NCBI RefSeq assembly: GCF_019805165.1
Contig: NZ_RWIJ01000046.1
Coordinates: 9,093-41,457, forward strand
Length of the DNA: 32,365 nucleotides
Direction: 5' to 3'
Source of the DNA: Azospirillum sp. 412522
Lineage (GTDB): Bacteria; Pseudomonadota; Alphaproteobacteria; Azospirillales; Azospirillaceae
Each line of letters starts with the position of its first letter. Position 1 is the first letter of the stretch. The position numbers and the translations under genes are program-made. The notes under the pieces are model-generated. The model saw nothing but the letters and a program-made list of their open reading frames with translations. It made no database searches and had not been told where the DNA came from. Shown here in pieces: positions 7,971 to 16,633 of this stretch.

Positions 7971-8597
7971 TTACACTCCCGTTCCGTCGAAGGCTTCCGG
8001 CTTCTCCAGCACCGAATAGCCGCGGCGCCAGTTCACGACCGTCACCTGCAGCGACCGCACGGCCATCAGGACGCAGCCGGCGAGCACGGCATAGTAGAGG
8101 AAGCCCTTGGACAGCTGGACGGTGACCATCGTCTCGTCGCCGACCACCTCGATCAGCCGCCACATCAGGTGGGTCAGATAGACGAAGAAGACGGTGCGGA
8201 CCACGTCCACCAGGGTGGAGAGGAGCCGGCCCGGACCGACCGGCAGGAAGCGGTAGAGGATGTCCACCTGGATGTGGCGCGACAGCCGCACGCACATGGC
8301 CGACCCGACGAACACCAGCGCCACCAGGCAGTAGGAGGCGATCTCCTCCGTCCAGTTCAGCGAGTCGTTCAGGACATAGCGCGTGAAGAACTGCAGGAAG
8401 ACCGCCCCTCCCATCAGCCAGAACAGGGCCACGGTGGCCCAGTCCTCGACCGCGTAGTGCGACAGGTCGGGCGGCGGAGCGTCGTCCACGAAGGAATGGG
8501 CAAGCTCCTCCGGCGAGATCTGGATGTGGTGTTCCCCGGCGGGCGGCTGTGGAAAGCCGGCCGCTTGCGGAACCGGCTGCTTTGCGTAGCTCGTCAT
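7971..8597 (-). CDS. dctQ: TRAP transporter small permease, DctQ subunit
   Basis: A 208-residue protein with a soluble N-terminal tail of about 60 residues, then four hydrophobic segments (VALFWLMGGAVFLQFFTRYV, CLVALVFVGSAMCVRL, LLSTLVDVVRTVFFVYLTHL, GFLYYAVLAGCVLMAV). This is the DctQ topology, including the NDSLNWTEEIASY region found between helices 1 and 2. DctQ assembles with DctM in the inner membrane. The ATG at 8597 is preferred because AGAGGGG lies about 6 bases upstream; a GTG at 8633 would extend it by 12 residues with no better site. The tail is longer than in minimal DctQ proteins. Confidence 0.92.
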   Translation of the reverse strand: MTSYAKQPVPQAAGFPQPPAGEHHIQISPEELAHSFVDDAPPPDLSHYAVEDWATVALFWLMGGAVFLQFFTRYVLNDSLNWTEEIASYCLVALVFVGSAMCVRLSRHIQVDILYRFLPVGPGRLLSTLVDVVRTVFFVYLTHLMWRLIEVVGDETMVTVQLSKGFLYYAVLAGCVLMAVRSLQVTVVNWRRGYSVLEKPEAFDGTGV

Positions 8598-8634
8598 GCG
8601 GACCCCTCTGGCGTGCTGGATGGCGGGCGGCACG

Positions 8635-9621
8635 TCACTGGAGCGCCTGGATCGCCTCCCAGTCGGCCTTGCGGTAGCCGGCGCTCTCGGGCGTCACCGC
8701 CTTCATCACCGCATCCTTGAACTCCGCCTTGTCGACCTCGGTGACGGTCAGGCCCTTCTGGCGGAAGGCCTCCACCAGCTCCTTCTCCTTCGCCTGGATT
8801 TCCGCGGTGGACCGGGCCGCCGCCTCCTGCGTCACCTCGGTGAAGGTCTGGCGATCCTCCGGCGACAGCTTGGCCCACAGGCTCTTCGAGACGATGGTGT
8901 TCAGGCTGTCGATGATGTGGCCGGTCAGGATGATCTGCTTCTGCACCTCGAAGAACTTCTTGGCCTCGATGGTTGTCAGCGGGTTCTCCTGGGCATCCAC
9001 CGTGCCGTTCTGCAGGGCGAGGTAGACCTCGGCGAAGGCGATCGGCGTCGGGTTGGCGCCGCAGGCCTTGGGCATCGCCAGATAGGCCGGGGCGTCGGGC
9101 ACGCGGATCTTCAGCCCCTTCATGTCCGCGCATTTCTGGATCGGCTTGTTCGAGGTGGTGTGGCGCATGCCGTAATAGGTCAAGGCGACGATGTGGTTGC
9201 CGGTCTTCTCCTCGTATCCCTTGGCGAGGGTCTTGAAGACGTCGCTCTTCGCGTAGGTCAGCAGGTGCTGCGGATCGCGGAAGATGTAGGGGTAGTAGGT
9301 GACGCCGATCGGCGGATAGCTGCGCGCCGCGAAGCTGGATCCCGAGACGATCATGTCGACGGTGCCGAGCGTCAGGCCCTGGTTGATGTCCGCTTCCTTG
9401 CCGAGCTGCGAGGCGGGGAACACGTCGATCTGATAGCGGCCGCCGGTCCGCTTCGCGATCTCCTGCGCCGCCCAGACCGATTGGGTGTGGAAGGGTTCCG
9501 ACGTCTCGTAGACATGCGCCCATTTCAGCTTGGTCTGGGCCTGGGCGGCGGACAGGACGGTGAGCGGCAGAGCCATCAGCACGGCAAAGCCCAACGCCGC
9601 GCGACCGGTGCGAGTTACCAT
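8635..9621 (-). CDS. dctP: TRAP transporter solute-binding protein, DctP family
   Basis: A 328-residue periplasmic receptor. The signal peptide (ALGFAVLMALPLTVLSAAQA) is cleaved at about residue 28. The mature part has DctP/SiaP-type signatures: KWAHVYETSEPFHTQSVWAA, LGKEADINQGLTLGTVDMI, MKGLKIRVPDAPAYLAMPKA and AFAEVYLALQNGTVDAQENP. The arginine in KIRVP is the residue that normally salt-bridges the substrate carboxylate, so an organic acid is likely; the exact compound cannot be told. GGGAGGA places the start at the second ATG (9621), since the first (9627) touches it. It is the first gene of the leftward TRAP operon, with its promoter presumably in 9622-9800. Confidence 0.94.
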   Translation of the reverse strand: MVTRTGRAALGFAVLMALPLTVLSAAQAQTKLKWAHVYETSEPFHTQSVWAAQEIAKRTGGRYQIDVFPASQLGKEADINQGLTLGTVDMIVSGSSFAARSYPPIGVTYYPYIFRDPQHLLTYAKSDVFKTLAKGYEEKTGNHIVALTYYGMRHTTSNKPIQKCADMKGLKIRVPDAPAYLAMPKACGANPTPIAFAEVYLALQNGTVDAQENPLTTIEAKKFFEVQKQIILTGHIIDSLNTIVSKSLWAKLSPEDRQTFTEVTQEAAARSTAEIQAKEKELVEAFRQKGLTVTEVDKAEFKDAVMKAVTPESAGYRKADWEAIQALQ

Positions 9622-10306
9622 TGGCATTCCTCCCGATTGTTCAGCTGTCCCCGGTTGGCCGGGGAGCCCGGGAGGCACGCCGCTTCCCGGCCGGCCACCC
9701 CTGCTAATATATCAACAGCCGATTGTTTGCCACGCAAGCCATTTTGTTGCGGTGTCCGGATCGTTTCAGAACAAGCCCGGTCACCGCGCAGCGGGCCGGC
9801 AGTTCCCGCCATACGGCCCGCTTGGCTTTTTTTCCGATCCTTCCACGCACGCCCGCCATGCTGTCGGCGGCCTGTCCGAAAAGGCCCCGGGACCGATCCG
9901 AAACGCCATCCGGTCAGCATTGCTTACCCATTTTCCCGGCTATTTTCCTGATTTTCCGCCATTTCACCGGCACCGCGGCCATCCGGTCGAATCGATTCGG
10001 CTTTCCCCGCCGGAGCCGGCGGTCCGACCACCGGCGGATGCGGCGGATCGGCGCTGTGCGCCTTTGCCGCGGCATCGCCGATGGGGGAAATGTGAATGCG
10101 CTATGGATAAATTCGGCGAACATGTGACTGGATTGTCCGAATCTTTGGAGAAATACCCCGAAAGGGGTGCAGATCGCCGCTTGGTCAGAAATCCTGCCGT
10201 TTATTTGCCGTCGAAAAGTCATCGGAGGGGTGGTACTACCAATCCAAAGAAAACCCGACCGAAGAAAATTCGACCAAAGAAAACCCGAGAGGAGACATCG
10301 ACCATC
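9622..10306. other. Divergent intergenic region between dctP and the NAD-GDH gene
   Basis: This 685-base stretch is less GC-rich than its flanks and no reading frame in it looks coding. It should hold the promoters of both genes. A TA-rich patch (CTAATATATCA, about 9704-9714) lies about 85 bases before the dctP start. Towards the GDH end there is a small hairpin with a GAAA loop (ACCCC at 10155-10159, GGGGT at 10164-10168) and the triplicated 15-base unit listed separately. I did not find a recognisable riboswitch. Confidence 0.6.
10245..10289 (+). repeat. Three imperfect 15-bp tandem units in the GDH leader
   Basis: Units start at 10245, 10260 and 10275. The first and third are identical except at the last base (CAAAGAAAACCCGAC/G); the middle one is CGAAGAAAATTCGAC. 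The A-rich, G-poor array ends just before the ribosome site of the GDH gene and so would be in its mRNA leader. Confidence 0.85.
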
Positions 10307-13300
10307 ATGCGGACGGCGACGAAGGATCTGGCAGGCGACTTGCGGCAACAGCTGGCCGAGCTGGTGCGCAGCCGGGTTCCGAACGCGCGGGCGGAGCGCT
10401 TCGTGAAGCGCTTCTATGCCAACGTGCCCCCCGACGACCTGCTGCGCGGCACGCCGGAACAGCTTTACGGCGCCGCCCTGGCCATGTGGCAATGGGGCCA
10501 GCAGCGCGAGGCGGGCAAGCCCAAGGTGCGCGTCTACGCGCCGCGGCTGGACGAGCATGGCTGGCAGGCCGAACGCTCGGTGGTGGAGATCGTCAACGAC
10601 GACATGCCCTTCCTGGTCGATTCCGTCACGGCGGAGCTGAACCGGCAGGGCGTCACCGTCCACCTCATCATCCATCCCGTCACCCGCGTCGTCCGCGACG
10701 CCGAGGGCCGCATCGTCGAGCTGCTGGAGCCGGGCGAGCAGGCCGACGGCGCCCACGACGAATCCTTCATGCACTGCTCGATCGACCCGCTGTCGGACCC
10801 GGCCGCCCAGGCCCGGCTGCGCGAGGGGATCGAGCGGGTGCTGGCCGACGTCCGCGCCGCGGTGGAGGACTGGAACCCGATGCGCGAGCGCATCCGCAGC
10901 GCCCGCACCGACATCGCCAACGCCCCCGACGCCGAGGAATCGAAGGAGGCCGCCGACTTCCTGACCTGGGTCGACGACGGCAACATGACCCTGCTGGGCA
11001 GCCGCCTCTACACCGCCACCATCGGCGGCGCCGGCCAGGAGCCCTGGCTGGAGCTGGTCGAGGGCAGCGGCCTCGGCGTGCTGCGCGCGCCGGAGATCAC
11101 CGTGTTCGACGAGCACGGCCACGCCGCCGTGCTGCCGGAGGAAATCCGCGCCTTCCTGCACCAGCCGCGCGCGCTGCTGGTGACCAAGGGCACCCGGCAG
11201 GCCACCGTGCACCGCTCGGTCCCGCTCGACGCCATCCTGGTCAAGCGCTTCGACGAGCAGGGCAAGGTGGTCGGCGTCACGCTGGCGGTCGGCCTGTTCA
11301 CCTCGGTCGCCTACAACCGCAGCCCGCGCGAGATCCCGTTCCTGCGCCGCAAGGTCGCCCGCGTCATGGGCCGCGCCGGCTTCGACCCGTCGGGCCATGA
11401 CGGCAAGGCGCTGCTGAACATCCTGGAGACCTACCCGCGCGACGAGCTGTTCCAGACCCCGTCGGACGAGCTGTTCGAGACGGCGGTCGGCATCCTCTAC
11501 CTCCAGGAACGCCAGCGCCTCGCCCTGTTCGTCCGCCGCGACCCGTTCGAGCGCTTCGTCTCCGCCCTGGTCTTCGTGCCGCGCGACCGCTACGACACCG
11601 CGCTGCGCCGCAAGATCCAGTCGGTTCTGGAATCCGCCTTCCACGGCACCTGCACCTCCTACTTCACCCAGCTTTCGGACAGCGCGCTCGCCCGCCTGCA
11701 CCTGATGGTGAAGACGGAGCCGGGCAAGCTTCCCCCCGTCGACATCAGCGAGATCGAGGCCCGGCTGGTCCAGGTCTCCCGCAGCTGGGCCGACCGCCTG
11801 CGCGACGCGCTGGTCGAGGCGCATGGCGAGGAGACCGGCAACGCCCGCCTGCGCCGCTATGCCGACGCCTTCCCGGCCGGCTACCGCGAGACCTTCTCGG
11901 CGGAGACCGCGGTCCACGACATCGACCGCATCGAACGGGCGCTGAGCGAGCAGCGGCTCGGCATCGTGCTGTTCCACCCGCTGGAGGCCGACGGCGACGA
12001 GCTGCACGTCAAGATCTACCACCAGGGCCGGCCGGTGCCGCTGTCAGACGTGCTGCCGATGCTGGAGCACATGGACCTGAAGGTGATCACCGAGCAGCCC
12101 TACGAGGTCCGTCCCGCCGGCGGCCTGCCGTCGGTCTGGATCCACGACTTCGCCGCCCGCACCCAGAACGGCCTGCCCGTCGACTGCGTCAAGGTCAAGC
12201 AGACCTTCCAGGACGCCTTCGCCGACATCTGGGACGGCCGGATGGAGGATGACGGATTCAACCGCCTGGTCCTGCGCGCCGGGCTGGCCGGCCGCGAGGT
12301 CACGGTGCTGCGCGCCTATGCCAAGTACCTGAAGCAGGCCCGCTTCGCCTACGCCCAGGACACCATCGAGACGACGCTGGCCGCCCACCCGCAGACCGCG
12401 CGCCTGCTGGCCCGCCTGTTCGCCGCTCGCTTTGACCCGAAGAACCTGGCAACCGGTGGGGTCGACGAGGCGCCGATCCTGGAGCAGATCGAGACCGCGC
12501 TGGACGCCGTCACCAACCTGGACGACGACCGCATCCTGCGCCGCTTCGTCAACCTGATCCGCGCCACGCTGCGCACCAACGCCTACCAGACCGCTCCGGA
12601 TGGCGCGCCGAAGCCGCACCTCTCCTTCAAGCTCGACAGCGGCTCCATCGAGGAGCTGCCGCTGCCGCGCCCGTGGGTGGAGGTCTTCGTCTACAGCCCG
12701 CGGATGGAAGGCGTCCATCTGCGCGGCGGCAAGGTCGCGCGCGGCGGCATCCGCTGGTCCGACCGCCGCGAGGATTTCCGCACCGAGATCCTGGGCCTGA
12801 TGAAGGCGCAGATGGTGAAGAACACCGTCATCGTGCCGGTGGGATCCAAGGGCGGCTTCGTCGTCAAGCGCCCGCCCGCCCCCGGCGCCGGCCGTGAGGC
12901 CGCGCTCGCCGAAGGCATCGAGTGCTACAAGATTCTGATGCGCGGCCTGCTGGACATCACCGACAACTTCGCCGCCGACGGGTCGGTCGTGCCGGCGAAG
13001 GACGTGGTGCGCCATGACGCCGACGACCCCTATCTGGTGGTCGCCGCCGACAAGGGCACGGCCACCTTCTCCGACATCGCCAACGGCGTCTCCATCGACC
13101 ACGGCTTCTGGCTGGGCGACGCCTTCGCCTCGGGCGGCTCGGCCGGCTACGACCACAAGGTGATGGGCATCACCGCCCGCGGCGCCTGGGAATCGGTCAA
13201 GCGCCATTTCCGCGAGATGGGCACCGACATCCAGACCACCGACTTCACCGTGGTCGGCGTCGGCGACATGTCGGGCGACGTGTTCGGCAACGGCATGCTG

Positions 13301-15148
13301 CTGTCCAAGCACATCCGGCTGCTGGCCGCCTTCGACCACCGCCACATCTTCCTCGACCCCGATCCCGACCCCGCGTCGAGCTGGGAGGAGCGCAACCGGC
13401 TGTTCGCCCTGCCCCGCTCCTCCTGGGCCGACTACGACCGCTCCAAGCTGTCCAGGGGCGCGATGATCGTCGAGCGCAGCGCCAAGACGGTGGAGCTGAC
13501 CGCCGAGGTGCGCGCCCGCTTCGGCATCGAGCAGGCCCACCTGTCGCCGGTCGAGCTGATGCGCCGCCTGCTGACGGCGGAGGTCGACCTGCTGTGGTTC
13601 GGCGGCATCGGCACCTACATCAAGGCGTCGACCGAGACCAACGCCGAGGCCGGCGACAAGGCCAACGACGCGCTGCGCATCGACGGCGGCCAGATCCGCG
13701 CCAAGGTGGTCGGTGAGGGCGCCAACCTCGGCGTCACCCAGCGCGGCCGCATCGAGGCGGCCCAGAAGGGCCGGGAGGGCAAGGGCGTCCGCCTGAACAC
13801 CGACGCCATCGACAACTCGGCCGGCGTCGATACCTCCGACCATGAGGTGAACATCAAGGTCCTGCTGGGCGACGTCATGGCGCGGGGCGACATGACGCTG
13901 AAGCAGCGCGACACCCTGCTGGCCGCCATGACCGACGAGGTGGCGGGGCTGGTGCTGGCCGACAACTACCGCCAGACCCAGGCCCTGACCATCGCCGAGG
14001 CTCAAGGGCCGGGCCTGCTGGAGGCCCAGCTGCGCTTCATCCGCAACCTGGAGCGCAGCGGCCGGCTGAACCGCGCCATCGAGTATCTGCCGACCGACGA
14101 GGAGCTGGCCCAGCGGATGGCCGAGCGCCGCGGCCTGACCCGGCCGGAGCTGGCGGTGCTGCTGGCCTATGCCAAGATCACGCTGTACGACGATCTGCTG
14201 GCGTCCGAGCTGCCGGACGATCCGGCGACCGCCGAGGATCTGCTGCGCTACTTCCCGCAGCCGCTGCGCGAGGCCCAGCGCGAGGCGATCTTCCGCCACC
14301 GCCTGCGCCGCGAGATCATCGCCACCGCCGTCACCAACAGCCTGGTCAACCGCGTCGGCCCCACCTTCGTCCGCGACATGGTGGAGAAGACCGGCCTCGG
14401 CCCGGCGGACGTCGCCCGCGCCTATGCCATCGCCCGCGACGTGTTCCAGCTTCGCCCGCTGTGGGACGCCATCGACGCTCTCGACAACGTCGTTCCGGCG
14501 GCGCTGCAGACGGCGCTGATGCTGGAGACCATCCAGCTGCTGGACCGCTCGGTGGCCTGGTTCCTGGCCCACAGCCCGCACCCGCTGGATCTCGGCCGCG
14601 AGTCCGCCGCCTTCCGTCCGGGGGTGGAGGCGCTCGCCGCCGGGTTGGACCGCTTCCTGGACGAGGAGGAATCCTCCCGCCTCGCCGCCCGCATCGCCGA
14701 CGCCATCGCCCAGGGCGTGCCGGAGGATCTGGCCCGCCGCATCGCCGCCTTGCCCGTGCTCGCCGCCGCCCCCGATCTGGTGCGCATCGCCGAGCGCACC
14801 GGCCGCGCGGTGGAAGGCGTCGCCTCGGTCTATTTCGGTCTCGGCCGCCGCTTCGGCCTGGAATGGCTGCGCGACCGCGCCAGCGGCGCCAAGGTCGACA
14901 ACCACTGGCAGCGTCAGGCGGTCGCCGCCATCGTCGACGACCTGTTCGCCCACCAGAGCGCGCTGACCGTGCGCGTGCTGGAAAGCGAGGGCGACGAGGC
15001 CGCGGCGGTCGATGGCTGGATCGCCAGCCGCAGCCTCGTGGTGGAGCGGGTCGAGCAGCTTCTGGCCGAACTGCGCGCCCAGCCGGCGGTCGACCTCGCC
15101 ATGCTGGCTGTCGCAAATCGGCAGCTGCGCGGCCTGATTGCCGGGTAA
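10307..15148 (+). CDS. gdhZ: Large NAD-specific glutamate dehydrogenase (~180 kDa type)
   Basis: A 1,613-residue protein of the large NAD-GDH class (GdhZ of Caulobacter and Brucella, GdhB of Pseudomonas), about the usual length. It oxidatively deaminates glutamate to 2-oxoglutarate and ammonium and is usually catabolic. The long N-terminal regulatory half is followed by the catalytic core: RGGIRWSDRREDFRTEILGL, the glycine-rich GSKGGFVVKRP at about residue 846, DKGTATFSDIANGVS, GGSAGYDHKVMGITARGAWE, the dinucleotide-binding VVGVGDMSGDVFGNG at about 982-996, FGGIGTYIKAS and VVGEGANLGVTQRGRIEAA. The frame is open far upstream (to 9530), but the ATG at 10307 begins the conserved N-terminus and follows AGAGGAG (spacing about 12). 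It stands alone and ends at a strong terminator. The name gdhZ is by family analogy. Confidence 0.96.
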   Translation: MRTATKDLAGDLRQQLAELVRSRVPNARAERFVKRFYANVPPDDLLRGTPEQLYGAALAMWQWGQQREAGKPKVRVYAPRLDEHGWQAERSVVEIVNDDMPFLVDSVTAELNRQGVTVHLIIHPVTRVVRDAEGRIVELLEPGEQADGAHDESFMHCSIDPLSDPAAQARLREGIERVLADVRAAVEDWNPMRERIRSARTDIANAPDAEESKEAADFLTWVDDGNMTLLGSRLYTATIGGAGQEPWLELVEGSGLGVLRAPEITVFDEHGHAAVLPEEIRAFLHQPRALLVTKGTRQATVHRSVPLDAILVKRFDEQGKVVGVTLAVGLFTSVAYNRSPREIPFLRRKVARVMGRAGFDPSGHDGKALLNILETYPRDELFQTPSDELFETAVGILYLQERQRLALFVRRDPFERFVSALVFVPRDRYDTALRRKIQSVLESAFHGTCTSYFTQLSDSALARLHLMVKTEPGKLPPVDISEIEARLVQVSRSWADRLRDALVEAHGEETGNARLRRYADAFPAGYRETFSAETAVHDIDRIERALSEQRLGIVLFHPLEADGDELHVKIYHQGRPVPLSDVLPMLEHMDLKVITEQPYEVRPAGGLPSVWIHDFAARTQNGLPVDCVKVKQTFQDAFADIWDGRMEDDGFNRLVLRAGLAGREVTVLRAYAKYLKQARFAYAQDTIETTLAAHPQTARLLARLFAARFDPKNLATGGVDEAPILEQIETALDAVTNLDDDRILRRFVNLIRATLRTNAYQTAPDGAPKPHLSFKLDSGSIEELPLPRPWVEVFVYSPRMEGVHLRGGKVARGGIRWSDRREDFRTEILGLMKAQMVKNTVIVPVGSKGGFVVKRPPAPGAGREAALAEGIECYKILMRGLLDITDNFAADGSVVPAKDVVRHDADDPYLVVAADKGTATFSDIANGVSIDHGFWLGDAFASGGSAGYDHKVMGITARGAWESVKRHFREMGTDIQTTDFTVVGVGDMSGDVFGNGMLLSKHIRLLAAFDHRHIFLDPDPDPASSWEERNRLFALPRSSWADYDRSKLSRGAMIVERSAKTVELTAEVRARFGIEQAHLSPVELMRRLLTAEVDLLWFGGIGTYIKASTETNAEAGDKANDALRIDGGQIRAKVVGEGANLGVTQRGRIEAAQKGREGKGVRLNTDAIDNSAGVDTSDHEVNIKVLLGDVMARGDMTLKQRDTLLAAMTDEVAGLVLADNYRQTQALTIAEAQGPGLLEAQLRFIRNLERSGRLNRAIEYLPTDEELAQRMAERRGLTRPELAVLLAYAKITLYDDLLASELPDDPATAEDLLRYFPQPLREAQREAIFRHRLRREIIATAVTNSLVNRVGPTFVRDMVEKTGLGPADVARAYAIARDVFQLRPLWDAIDALDNVVPAALQTALMLETIQLLDRSVAWFLAHSPHPLDLGRESAAFRPGVEALAAGLDRFLDEEESSRLAARIADAIAQGVPEDLARRIAALPVLAAAPDLVRIAERTGRAVEGVASVYFGLGRRFGLEWLRDRASGAKVDNHWQRQAVAAIVDDLFAHQSALTVRVLESEGDEAAAVDGWIASRSLVVERVEQLLAELRAQPAVDLAMLAVANRQLRGLIAG

Positions 15149-15194
15149 TCGGAGGCTGATGGTGTCACAGGGATAGGAGACGCTCGGTTCGGAC

Positions 15195-15268
15195 GGTCCG
15201 GCTGCACTGTCCTGCGCAGCCGGACCTCCGAAGTGCCGGTGCCTTTGCAGGCACGTTCGGGCACCGGC
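15195..15268 (+). other. Two consecutive strong hairpins after the GDH gene
   Basis: The first has an 11-bp perfect stem (GGTCCGGCTGC at 15195-15205 with its complement at 15216-15226, 10-base loop). The second has a 9-bp perfect stem (GCCGGTGCC at 15235-15243 with 15260-15268), with an alternative inner pairing GTGCC/GGCAC. Neither has a T-tract, so they are not simple terminators. They may protect the 3' end of the mRNA or belong to an RNA element. Confidence 0.7.
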
Positions 15269-15286
15269 TTTCAGTCTCCTCGCCTC

Positions 15287-15330
15287 GGGCGGATCCACGT
15301 ACCCCGTGGATCCGCCCACTTTCTTTTTCG
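15287..15330 (+). terminator. Intrinsic terminator of the NAD-GDH transcript
   Basis: A 13-bp perfect stem (GGGCGGATCCACG at 15287-15299 with 15305-15317, 5-base loop) is followed by ACTTTCTTTTTC. It lies about 140 bases after the GDH stop and points rightward. Confidence 0.85.
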
Positions 15331-15376
15331 AAAGCAACTTCTGCGATTTGTGAGGCGACCGGCGTCACAACCGCTG

Positions 15377-15466
15377 GCTCCCTCTCCCATCCCGGAAGAG
15401 GACTTCCGCATTTGCACTTCGTTCGCTGGAGAAGCCCCTCTCCCCTTGCGGGAGAAGGGCTTCCGA
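15377..15466. repeat. Short dispersed-repeat-like sequence (CTCTCCC type)
   Basis: CTCCCTCTCCC at the left end and CTCTCCCCTTGCGGGAGAAGG near 15438-15458 (stem TCTCCC/GGGAGA) resemble the short palindromic intergenic elements that are scattered in many alphaproteobacterial genomes. The rest of 15331-15499 shows no gene. Confidence 0.4.
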
Positions 15467-15499
15467 CGCGGATCGTCGTCGCTCCAACTCCAAACGCCC

Positions 15500-16633
15500 C
15501 TATCCCGCCCTCCCCGCGGTCGCGGCCACCAAGTCCAAAATGCGCCGCGCGGCGTCGGCCGGATCGATAACGGCGATGCAATGGGCGTCGGCCGCCATGC
15601 AGGACGTCGAGCAGGGCGGCAGCGCCGCAGCCGGGCGCAGGACCAGCGCCCGCTCCTCCCGGCCGCCAGTCCAGGGACGGAAACGCTCCGGCGCATGGAA
15701 ATGGTTGGGATCGCCGCCCAGGGGATGGCAGGAGAACACCGCCACCGGCACCCCGGCCGCCGCGGCCAGATGGGCCGGGGCGGAGTCCATTGCGATCGCC
15801 AGCGCCGCCTCCGCCATCACCGCGGCGGCAACGCGCAACGGGGTGGCGCCGGTCAGATCGACAGTCCGTCCGGGAAGCACGCCCATGACGGCATCGGCCG
15901 CCGGCCGCTCCGCTGCGGTTCCCAGCACGGCGACCCGCGCATCGAGCGTCGCGGCGACGGTGGCGACCACCGCGGCCAGCCGGTCGGCCGGATAGACGCG
16001 GCGCGGGCTGGCCGCCCCCGGCGCCACCGCGATCAGCGGCCGGCCATCTTGAGGGCCGAGAAGGCGGCGTGCCTCCTCCCGGTCCTCCGCCGTCAGCGCC
16101 AATTCCAGCGGCCCCAAATCCGGCCGCACTCCCAGCGCCTCCAGCAGGGCGGCGTTCTGCTCCACCTCGTGCCGCCCCGGCGGCGGACTCAGCGCCAGCC
16201 CATAGGCACGGTCGAAACCCTGGTTGCCGTCGGCCTTCCACGGCGTGACCCGCTCGGAAAAGCCGGCGACCAGCTTCGCCCGGCTGTTGGCCGCCAGCGT
16301 CGTCGCGCCATGCCGGTCGAAGTCGTAGCGCGGCACCAATGCCAGATCGAAGCCGGCGCGGTAGCATTCGGCGAACAGCGTCAGCCCGCCGGCGGTGATG
16401 CCGCGGAAGTCGATGCCGCCGCCCTCCTTCGGCCGGGGGGCCACCACCCCGTCGACCCAGCGGCAGGTCAGGGCCAGATCCGCCACCGCCTCGCGCACCG
16501 CCAGCAGGATGCGCGCCTGCGGGGCGGCGGCCCGCAGGCCGCGCAGGAAGGGGGTGGCCATCACGAAGTCGCCGGCCTCGTCCAGCTTGACCACCAGGAT
16601 GCTGCGGACGGTCGCCAGATCGCAGACGTTCAT
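15500..16633 (-). CDS. Glycosyltransferase family 9 (heptosyltransferase-like)
   Basis: A 377-residue cytoplasmic protein with the GT-B layout of family GT9. The N-terminal half opens with RSILVVKLDEAGDFVMATPF, the typical start of these enzymes, and the C-terminal half has VAPGAASPRRVYPADRLA and the hallmark DSAPAHLAAAAGVPVAVF at about residues 283-300. Known GT9 members add heptose or related sugars to lipopolysaccharide core; the acceptor here cannot be told. Its ATG overlaps the stop of the upstream TPR glycosyltransferase (ATGA at 16633-16630), so the two are translationally coupled and probably act on one glycan or target. An upstream in-frame start at 16699 would overlap that gene by 70 bases and is less likely. 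Confidence 0.88.
   Translation of the reverse strand: MNVCDLATVRSILVVKLDEAGDFVMATPFLRGLRAAAPQARILLAVREAVADLALTCRWVDGVVAPRPKEGGGIDFRGITAGGLTLFAECYRAGFDLALVPRYDFDRHGATTLAANSRAKLVAGFSERVTPWKADGNQGFDRAYGLALSPPPGRHEVEQNAALLEALGVRPDLGPLELALTAEDREEARRLLGPQDGRPLIAVAPGAASPRRVYPADRLAAVVATVAATLDARVAVLGTAAERPAADAVMGVLPGRTVDLTGATPLRVAAAVMAEAALAIAMDSAPAHLAAAAGVPVAVFSCHPLGGDPNHFHAPERFRPWTGGREERALVLRPAAALPPCSTSCMAADAHCIAVIDPADAARRILDLVAATAGRAG

Noticed and set aside
9530..10306. N-terminal extension of the NAD-GDH frame
   Set aside because: It crosses the dctP start and the intergenic region with non-coding composition; a start with conserved N-terminus and ribosome site exists at 10307.
12044..15337. 1,097-codon open frame antisense to NAD-GDH
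   Set aside because: Shadow of the high GC3 gene on the other strand; no domain visible.
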